Assembly (NCBI RefSeq): GCF_027887165.1
Contig: NC_077233.1
Span: 232,801,872 to 232,865,871 of the forward strand
Direction of reading: 5' to 3'
DNA: 64,000 bases
From: Monodelphis domestica
Lineage: Eukaryota > Chordata > Mammalia > Didelphimorphia > Didelphidae
Numbering within the stretch: position 1 is the first letter of the stretch; each line of letters starts with the position of its first letter. Below the pieces are notes generated by a model. It was not told the origin of the DNA. It made no database searches and was given only the letters and a program-made list of their open reading frames with translations. The position numbers were made by a program, and so were the translations under genes. This document shows positions 56,691 to 64,000 of the stretch, piece by piece.

Positions 56691-56754
56691 ATGTAAATGA
56701 AGGCAGAATTAGAAGAATAAACAATGATCCTATCTTTTTTTATTGAGATTTTCT

Positions 56755-57225
56755 TAGGCTTTAATAGCTCCCACTCCCAGGGTGGTTGTGAGGATTAAAT
56801 GAGATAATTTGTAAGTAATTTGCCAATCTTATAAGTGTCATACAAATGCTGCTGTTACTATTACTGTTACTGATAAAAATTGTTGTTACATGATGATGAG
56901 GATTTATATTCTTAATATTAAGTCAACAATTTGAGAGAAGATTTTTTTGTCTTTATGTCTCCAGAACTTAGCATAGTGCCCAGCACATAGTAGGTGCCAA
57001 ATAAATGCTTGTTGACTGACTCACCTCCAAGCAATTAACTTCTTAAAATCAGAAGGAACCTTAGACATCATCTGTTCTAATCTTCTCATTTCACCAAGAA
57101 AAAAAGAAATCCAGAGGTTTGAAGTGATGTCTGCGAGGTCACAAAGCTAGCTGATGACAGAGTGGGGCTAGAACTCAGCTCTGCTTTCTCCTAAATCAGT
57201 TCACTTTCTAGTATGTTTCTTTTCT
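56755..57225. repeat. MIR, L2 and MIR remnants
   Basis: A + MIR tail at 56760-56880 (GTTGTGAGGATTAAATGAG), an L2 end at 56945-57020 (CAGCACATAGTAGGTGCCAA) and a minus MIR at about 57045-57200 (GAGGTCACAAAGCTAGCTGA). Confidence 0.65.
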
Positions 57226-57411
57226 GACTGTGGATGAAAAAATGGGAAGCTGAGTTCTCTCCCCGGGGAATATGGGGAATTGGAATCTTTTGGCAACGCT
57301 TAATAGAAGAGCTTTTCTGGATTAGAATAGCTCAGGTTACTGAGCAGCTGTTTTCTAACCCTGTAGGGAGATAAGAATCTCACACTTTGTTCTTTGCCCT
57401 ATTTTATTCAG

Positions 57412-57557
57412 GGTTTCTTGGAATGGACCAGCCTATTTTATGGCCATTATACTGTAGATGGGATAAAATTCAAAACCTTCACATATGATTTGCCTCTCGC
57501 CTATTTGCTGAGCACAATCGCTTATATGTCATTGAGTCTCCTCTGGATAGTGAAAAG
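57412..57557 (+). CDS. TMC7: TMC7 coding exon 6 (second membrane segment)
   Basis: Encodes residues 229-276 and two bases of codon 277. [17 protein letters not shown] is the conserved end of the first non-cytosolic loop. [15 protein letters not shown] onward (about 256-275) is predicted membrane segment 2, followed by a cytosolic Lys/Arg. Acceptor TTTTATTCAG|GG, donor GAAAAG|GTAAAA. Phases 0 in and 2 out match. Confidence 0.97.
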
Positions 57558-58030
57558 GTAAAAGTCCACTTTATTATTGCTTGTTTATTGTTCAACACTG
57601 CTAAACTTTGAAGCCAAAGCCTTGGTTATTAGTTTCTACTAACCCAGGGTCGGTGTGGGCCTGTCAAAGAAATATGAGTATCTGTCTAGGAAAGTATTGA
57701 CATCTGGAATCTGGTGACCTGAATCACTAGGGGAAATGGTGAAGCTCTTTGGCTTGTTTCATTCTCCCTTTGAGGAGCCCAATAAACATCAAAGGATATG
57801 CTACTTGACTTTGAATTACCTTCTCTGTCAACTGTGAACCTCGCAATTCCTACCTTGTCCTTTCTAACCATCTGGGAAGAGAAAAAGGTTAGAAGACATC
57901 CTCTTTCAAAGCCAGAGATCTCAGCAGTACTAAGTATCAGTCAGTTAGGTAGTCTATCAACAATTGGTGAAATGATTCAATTAGTGAATGTCCTCACTGG
58001 TTAGAGAAGATTAATGAAGCTAAGGTCAGG
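57558..58030 (+). other. Intron 6, 5' part
   Basis: No gene or confident repeat recognised. Confidence 0.35.
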
Positions 58031-58177
58031 CAGGGTGGGTGTTTTTGTTTTTAAACCCTCACCTTCCATCTTGGAGTCTGTACTGTGTATTGGCTCCAAG
58101 GCAGAAGAGTGGTAAGGGCTAGGCAATGGGAGTCAAGTGACTTGCCCAGCCAGGGTCACACAGCTAGGTAGGGTGGG
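58028..58177 (-). repeat. SINE insertion, minus, with target duplication
   Basis: AGGGTGGGTGTTTTT occurs just before and after a minus SINE (TTTAAACCCTCACCTTCCATC to GGGTCACACAGC), a 15-base target duplication. The SINE is 5'-truncated. Confidence 0.9.
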
Positions 58178-58184
58178 TGTTTTT

Positions 58185-59720
58185 AAAAAGCATACTTCAA
58201 TTTTCATACAGACTCCACTTTTTTCTGGAGATGGATAGTACTTTTCATCACAAGTCTCTTGAAAATTTTTTTGATCATTATATTGCTGAGAATGAGTCAT
58301 TCATGGTTGATTTGTCCAATATTGCTGTTACTGTGTCCAATGTTCTGGTTCTGCTCACTCCACTTTCTATCAGTTCATGTAAGTCTTCCCAGCTTTTCTG
58401 AAGGCATCTAACTCATTTTTTATAGCTCAGCAGTATTCTATCATACTCATATACCACTTGTTAGACTGATGGGTATCTTCTCAATTTCCAATTCATTGCC
58501 ACCACAAAAAAAAAAATGCTATAGATATTTTCCTTTTTCTTTGATCTTTTTGGGATAGTAGTGGTATTGCTAGTTTCAAAGGGTAAGTATAGTTTTGTAG
58601 CCCTTTGGTCATAGCTCCAAATCATTTTTCAGAATGATTTATCAACTGCACAAACAGTGCATTAATGCCTCAATTTTTTCACATCCTCTCCAGGATTTGT
58701 TATTTTCCATTTCCTTCAAATTATACAGTCTGATAAGTATGAGGTATTACTTCAGTTATTTTTATTTACATTTCTCTAATCAATAGTGATTTTGAGCATT
58801 TTTATATGACTATAGATAGCTTTGATTTCTTCTTCTGAAAACTATTCATTCATCTCTTTTAACCATATATGAATTGGAGAATAACTTGTATTCTTATAAA
58901 TTCAACTCAGTTCTCTATTTGAGAAATGAAGCTGAGAAACTTACTGTAAAATTTTCCTGTTTTTGCTTTCCTTCTAATTTTGACTGCATTGGTTCTGTTT
59001 GTGCATAACATTTTTTAGATTTAAATTAATAACTCCAGGTTCTTATTTTTCAGAGTTTATTAATAATTGCTTGAAATAAAGAAAACAATTAGATAGAAGT
59101 TTAAAGCCCATTTTCTAACCTAAGACTGACCCTATGTTGATCCTCCTGCACGATTCTCTGTCCCTACATCTGCCACGTTCAGGGAAGTAGATGCTCCTTG
59201 GGTCACACCTATACTCACAAAATGGGATGAACCTGGTCGGCAATCCAGGATGGGGAGGGGGTGAAATTCCCTTTACACACCTTTTAAATTTAATATTATC
59301 AAAATTATCCCTTTTACATCCCATAATGTTCTCTATCTCTTGTTTGGTCATAAATTCTTTCATTACCTGTATATCTGACAAGTAAACTATTCAATGCTCC
59401 CCTTATTTGGTTACGGTACCACCCTTTATGTCTAAATCATGTATCCATTTTGAACTTCTCTGGTGTGAGATGTTGAGCCATACTAGCTTCTGCCATTTTC
59501 CTCAGCAATTTTTGTCAAATAGTGAGTTCTTCTCCCAAAATCTTGAGTCTTTGGGTCTATCTAACTAGATTATTTGATCATTTACCATTATATATTGTGT
59601 ACCTAATCTATGCCACTGACCCACCACTCTATTCTTAGCCAGCATCCAATTGTTTTGATCATCACTGCTGTGTATGTTAATGTTAGCATGATGTTAATGC
59701 AAAATATAGTAATAAAAATT
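58185..59720 (-). repeat. Old L1, minus, interrupted
   Basis: The ORF2 and 3' regions read in reverse from 58190 to about 59030 and again from about 59270 to 59690 (CACTATTTGACAAAAATTGC on minus). Positions about 59035-59268 are a separate piece (GATCCTCCTGCACGATTCTC, CGGCAATCCAGGATGGGGAG), possibly an LTR remnant. Confidence 0.7.
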
Positions 59721-59981
59721 TTATTAAAAAAAGAGAAAATGTGATTGCATATAAAGAAAAAAACACTGGTAAAGGCTAAAAATAATGTTAAGATTAAAAA
59801 CAATTGGAAAGGGATGACACTGTCACAAGGCATGGATTCAGCAGTCTAGGGGCCAGCAAGAGGAGGACCAGGAGTTGAGTTGAACTTGCCTACATCTGGG
59901 CATAGACATTGTAGGAAACTGAGTCAAACATTAGTTAGCTCTTTATAACAGAATACATATTGATATTTTTTTTTTAATCAG
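59721..59981 (+). other. End of intron 6
   Basis: Unassigned; possibly LTR-derived around 59800-59900. It ends in the T-rich tract and ATCAG acceptor of exon 7. Confidence 0.35.
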
Positions 59982-60129
59982 GTCTGTGGAAGGATTCAAA
60001 CAAAACTTGGTCCGAAGTGAGGAACAGTATCAGAGCTACTGTAATAAAATCTTTGCTGGTTGGGATTTCTGTATCACAGATCAGACGACTGCCCGGCTCA
60101 AGCATAGCAGTATACTGTATGAGCTTAAA
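59982..60129 (+). CDS. TMC7: TMC7 coding exon 7
   Basis: Completes R277 and encodes residues 278-326 of the cytosolic loop between membrane segments 2 and 3. [19 protein letters not shown] and [13 protein letters not shown] are near-invariant TMC blocks. Acceptor TTTTTTAATCAG|GT, donor CTTAAA|GTGAGT, ending in phase 0. The open frame continues to 60177 into the intron, but conservation stops at the donor. Confidence 0.97.
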
Positions 60130-60479
60130 GTGAGTTCTGAAGATTTTTACTGTCATTATGGATTCTTGAAAGGTTAAATCAACTTCAGATTTTGGGTGGG
60201 GGTAGTGGGAGGGTGGTGGAGGGGCAGAAGGAACAAGGGCCAATGATTTTCACAGTAATTATCCCTAGATACAGAAAATCAAAACTCTGGATTGAGGGAG
60301 GAAACGTATAGGAAAAAGAAGTGTTGCTAGCCATACTACATAACATTGCTTCCCCCTACCCCCAATGGCAAAACAAAACAGCCAATAGCACTTAAGAGGC
60401 TTAAGTACTAAATGCTAAAAGCCCCAACCAGATACTAAAACATGTAAGACTGATATAGCATAGCTGCCCTGTCCTTTCT
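60130..60479 (+). other. Intron 7, 5' part
   Basis: No gene or repeat family recognised. Confidence 0.35.
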
Positions 60480-60522
60480 TTTCCTCTCTCTCTCCCCTCC
60501 TCCCTTCCTCCCTTCCTTTCTT

Positions 60523-60607
<85 letters not shown>

Positions 60608-60640
60608 CATTTCTTCCTCCCTCCTTCCTTTCTCTTTGTA
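60480..60640 (+). repeat. (CT)n pyrimidine tract
   Basis: A pure CT run at about 60527-60602 within a longer C/T stretch. Confidence 0.97.
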
Positions 60641-60699
60641 AAACTACCCTTGCTCATGTTTTGGTATGATTTCATCAGAATTAAAGCATGCAGTGGTAT

Positions 60700-61200
60700 A
60701 TCCACACAGTGTGACTGTTCAAATGCTTCAACACTCCCCTCTCTGTCATGAGCCTCCTATTTCTGATATACCAGTGATGGTGAACATTTTAGAGACCACG
60801 TGCTATGCTCAACCCCAGCACCTTCCCTGTCAGAAGGTCAATTCTCAAGACATCAGCCTGTGAAGATCCTTTGGCTGTGGTGAGGATTTATTCTTCAATC
60901 ATCTGCTGGTCAGGGATTGAGGAGCTGACTTCAACTTGAAGAATTACCATCTGTGGACATTTCACCTGGGATTCCTGTTTTGGCTCTTAGAGACTATTGT
61001 AAGACCCAGCTTCCCTGCTTGATTTGCCTTTAGGATATTAGTGTAGTTAGATAGAATTATTCATTTAGGAGTTAAAATTAAGGGCTTAAAGATAAAATCA
61101 CCCTTTCCCTCACTCTTTCCCCAAAACCCTCTCCCCAATCTCAAATAAATACAAACTATTTATATGTTAATCCTTATGTGTTTTCCCTTCCTAAAATCCC
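60700..61200 (+). repeat. Possible LTR or hAT remnant in intron 7
   Basis: The region has AATAAA at about 61146 and a run of non-repetitive mid-GC sequence before it, with ACCAGTGATGGTGAACATTT near 60771 that recalls a hAT terminal repeat. No clear ends were found. Confidence 0.3.
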
Positions 61201-61234
61201 ATAATTACAATTTCTAGATAAGAGTCTGTAAATG

Positions 61235-61492
61235 TAAGGGGCAACTAGATGGCCCAGTGGATAGTGTGAGGCTTAAAGTCAGGAAAGCTTATCTCCCTGA
61301 GTTCAAATGTGACCTCAAATTCTTACTTGTTGGGTGACCACTGGCAAGTTACTTAATTCTCATTGCTTCAGTTTCCTCAAATGCCAAATGAGGAGGAAGT
61401 GGCCAACCACTCCAGGATCTTTGCCAAGAAAACCCCAAATGGAGTCACCAAGAGTTGGACATGACTAAAAATCATTGACGACAATATAAATG
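61235..61492 (+). repeat. CORE-SINE with RTE-like tail, +
   Basis: GGCAACTAGATGGCCCAGTGG head, GTTCAAATGTGACCTCAAAT and a CCAAGAGTTGGACATGACTA tail. Confidence 0.9.
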
Positions 61493-61905
61493 TAAATTCT
61501 GAGTCTCCTTTCTAGACTGTTGCCTGAAGAAATATCTTATAAACTATTTTACTAACTATACAAACTAGGGGAGAAACTAGAAGGGAGTGCTAGCTTCCTT
61601 GAGGTTTAATATTCTGGAGGCTTCTTGAGTAGTTGCTTTGCCTATGGCTATGTTCTTATATTATTAGTGTTCCAGGGAGATCTAATTCAGAGAGGTAGCC
61701 TTTTCTCCTCTTCATCTAGGCAGTTGAGTTCCTTGAGTATTGTGGGGCACTCAGAGCTGAAGAATTACCTGATGATTGCAATATAACTCATGCCTTTCTC
61801 ACTCATCTTCCTTGTGTTTATGCTCTCTACTCTTAGTTGAAAATAAAACTATGAAATACTCTTTTCTTTGCTTCCTTCCACATCATGTAGGCACTTAGAA
61901 ATATC
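61493..61905 (+). other. Intron 7 DNA without recognised feature
   Basis: No gene or repeat recognised. Confidence 0.35.
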
Positions 61906-61907
61906 CA

Positions 61908-62068
61908 GCCTGGAGCAGCTAGATGACTCAGTGGATAGAAAGCAGACCTGGAGATAGGAGGTTCTCGGGCCAAATCTGGCTTCAGACACTTCTTCACTGT
62001 ATGACCGTGAGCAAGTCACTTAACCTCCATTGTTTAGTCCTTATTGCTCTTCTGTCTAAAAAAAGAAA
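61908..62068 (+). repeat. tRNA-derived SINE, +
   Basis: GGAGCAGCTAGATGACTCAG head and GAGCAAGTCACTTAACCTCC; tail truncated. Confidence 0.88.
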
Positions 62069-62560
62069 AGAAATATTCAGCCAGTCAATAACTGGAGCAT
62101 CTTTATCAGATATCCCACAATTCACTTCTATAGCTTTCCCTTTACACTCCTCCATCCAAACTTTAGATAATCTAAGAATAACATTGATTGTACATCAGTT
62201 GAGTGGAGAATACTTGACTCCATGAAGAAGGAAGCTTCAAAGAAAGAAGATACCAGGTTCAAGACTTTGAAAAGCTCATATTCTAATAAGGAGACAAACT
62301 TCCTGTCTAACACAAGGAATAAGGAAATGAGTATATGCAAAATCAGTTAGTGTTTTATAAATACCTATCTGGTCCCTCAGTGCAAGCACTGGCTTCTGTA
62401 AGTTCATGAATTATGGTGTTGTTAACATACTTACGCTGACTAACTTTGGAATAACTATTAATAAATAAATATAAATAAATAAATAAGGTTCAGCTAATAG
62501 CTAAGGCAATTTGTGGTCATTAGATAGCATTGGGAGTCATAGAGTTGATGAGTCATTTAG
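62069..62560 (+). repeat. Intron 7 DNA with (AAAT)n tract
   Basis: A short AAAT-type tract lies at 62458-62487. The rest is unassigned. Confidence 0.5.
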
Positions 62561-62564
62561 TCAT

Positions 62565-62733
62565 TCTTTTTTTTTTAATCCTTACTTTCTACCTTAGAAT
62601 CAGTACTGTGTATTGGTTCCAAGGTGGAAAAGTAGTAAGGACTAGGCAGTGGGGGTTAAGTGACTTGCTCAGGGTCACATAGCTAAGAAGTGTCTGGGGT
62701 CAAATTTGTACTCGAATCCTTCTATCTCCAGGT
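62565..62733 (-). repeat. tRNA-derived SINE, minus, head truncated
   Basis: AATCCTTACTTTCTACCTTAG at the low end and TTCTATCTCCAGG at the high end, where an LTR interrupts it. Confidence 0.85.
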
Positions 62734-62734
62734 A

Positions 62735-63176
62735 TGTGTTTTAAAATGGATCTGAACCCTGGGAGACTAAATCTCCCAGGACTCTCTACTCCAACTTCCT
62801 TAGACACATCCTACTTCCTTTGTGGGAGGTGTCTGAGAAAGTATAAAAGAAAAGAGAGGTGTGGGTTTTGGGGCCTTTTCTGGAGAAGGGCCTTTTTTCC
62901 AGGAGACCCTTTTCTGTAGAAGTGCCTTTTCTCAAGAAAGAGCCTTTTGCCCCTACATTGCTGCTGGAGATCTAATTTACTCTAGCTTTCCCAAACCTTT
63001 ATTTTTCTAGTCCAAATAAACCTATCTAACTATTCCTAGAGTCTGGCTTGATTTAATTTAATTCCCTAGCAGAATTATACTAGAAAAGAAAAGCCTGGCT
63101 AGTTTCCCTACCAGGGTTGGAGGAGACCCAGCTACCTTCCTTTCCCTACCTTTTCCCTCCAATTTTCCCATCAACA
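62735..63176 (+). mobile_element. LTR in intron 7, sense orientation
   Basis: It begins TGTGTTTTAAAATGGATCTG and probably ends CATCAACA at 63176. It has a TATAAAA box at 62842-62848 and AATAAA at 63015-63020, in the order promoter then polyadenylation signal. The start resembles the LTRs of elements A and B (TGTAAAAATGGAGATTTGAACC). A short internal-like segment follows to about 63340, ending at a small minus SINE piece (63345-63385). Confidence 0.6.
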
Positions 63177-63492
63177 GTTTTTGGTTACTGTGTCAAGACT
63201 CTTGCAGCAGTGTGATCTCCACAGGCATCTTCTGTAGGTCATCCATCTTCTGGATTCAGGAGGTAATATTTTGTTCCAAATTAGGCTCAAATTCAAATCA
63301 AAGTTACAACAATAACAGTCCCCTCCTGAGGAGGATAATAACACACAGGCCTGGCTCTCAATCTGTGAGTCACCTACCTGCACCCATTAAGTCATTCTTT
63401 AAGGAAAGAAGTTGTGTGGTTTGAACTCTCATAAAAAATGTTTCTTATTGTGAATCCTGTATTCTTAAGAACGAATTTCTTTTGGTCCTTAG

Positions 63493-63666
63493 ACAGACTT
63501 GGAGGAAGAAAGAATAAGGCAAAAAATAGCTGAGAGGACTCCAGAGGAAACCTTAAGGATTTATTCTCTCAGACTGCTTTTGAATACTGTGGTTGTAGCT
63601 TTCCTGGCTTCCTGCTTTTATTCAATTTATGTAGCAACTGTATTTTCCCAAGAACACATGAAAAAG
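63493..63666 (+). CDS. TMC7: TMC7 coding exon 8 (third membrane segment)
   Basis: Encodes residues 327-384. [15 protein letters not shown] and [14 protein letters not shown] are conserved cytosolic blocks. The hydrophobic run of about 356-377 is predicted membrane segment 3. It ends FSQEHMKK, matching the family exactly at this junction. Acceptor TCCTTAG|AC, donor AAAAAG|GTAAAT, phase 0 at both ends. A full TMC7 protein is about 720 residues, so roughly half the coding sequence lies to the right of the window. Confidence 0.97.
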
Positions 63667-64000
63667 GTAAATAACTTTCTTTTCCCTAAATTTAAAGCAT
63701 AATCCAAAGAATTCAAGTAACAGGACTTGGGCTTTTAAAAATCTTTATTTTTTCTATCCACTGAGCCCTCTAGATGACCCTGAGGAACCATCCATAGATG
63801 AGGGTGTTTCTACTATGCGATTTCCCAGGCTAGGGTGAGACTCGAGCTGGGGCATAGGTAGATATCTGGAGCACTGCCAGAAGAGAGGAATAAGATAAAT
63901 AATGAGATTACGTCATGCAAAATGAAAAACTGTCAATTATGGCACATGAGGCAAACAGACCCTTTGTAAGAATGAATGGAAAGTAGAAGAGGTCTCAGAA
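63667..64000 (+). other. Start of intron 8
   Basis: No gene or confident repeat seen before the window ends. Confidence 0.4.

Noticed and set aside
60130..60177. Extension of TMC7 exon 7 to the next stop
   Set aside because: A consensus GTGAGT donor follows codon 326 and exon 8 continues the conserved sequence in phase, so the extension is intron.
60401..60705. Arg/Glu-rich minus frames
   Set aside because: Translation of the CT tract.

Overview
The window is vertebrate nuclear DNA, and the repeat content points to a marsupial. It carries many copies of a tRNA-derived CORE-type SINE like those of opossums, marsupial-type L1 fragments in both orientations, an RTE-type LINE, MIR/L2/L3-like fossils, several LTR retrotransposon copies and long microsatellites. 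CpG is depleted except around 16.1-16.9 kb. The species cannot be fixed by eye; a didelphid such as Monodelphis is my best guess. Repeat family names below are assigned from memory of the consensus sequences and are tentative.

The only host gene I can support is on the + strand: the 5' half of TMC7 (transmembrane channel-like 7). Eight coding exons were placed by hand: 16531-16585, 33212-33440, 47784-47932, 52297-52464, 52624-52706, 57412-57557, 59982-60129 and 63493-63666. All have AG acceptors (exons 2-8) and GT donors, and all codon phases match across the junctions. They join into 384 residues covering the cytosolic N-terminus and the first three predicted membrane segments. The rest of the gene lies beyond position 64000. 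A CpG-rich promoter with a perfect palindromic CRE precedes exon 1.

Layout: 1-2867, 3' part of an L1 on +. 2988-7170, a minus-strand LTR split by an LTR element on + (3135-6633). 7.2-16.1 kb, intergenic repeats and some unexplained DNA. 16.1-16.9 kb, promoter and exon 1. 16.6-33.2 kb, intron 1, including a GC-rich RTE LINE on - (28.75-30.74 kb). 33.4-47.8 kb, intron 2, with a second copy of the LTR element on - (34.4-38.1 kb), a third related element fused to a retroviral pol fragment (41.5-43.7 kb) and nested L1s. 47.9-52.3 kb, intron 3. 52.3-60.1 kb, exons 4-7, with a ~620-bp TTCC tract in intron 5. 60.1-63.5 kb, intron 7, with SINEs and LTR pieces, then exon 8.

I found no credible undescribed biological system. 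The most notable points are a family of LTR elements with no visible coding capacity, two opposed copies of which bracket TMC7 exons 1-2; the near-open RTE LINE; the LTR/pol chimera; a weak exon 2 donor; and a few open or GC-rich segments that I could not assign.
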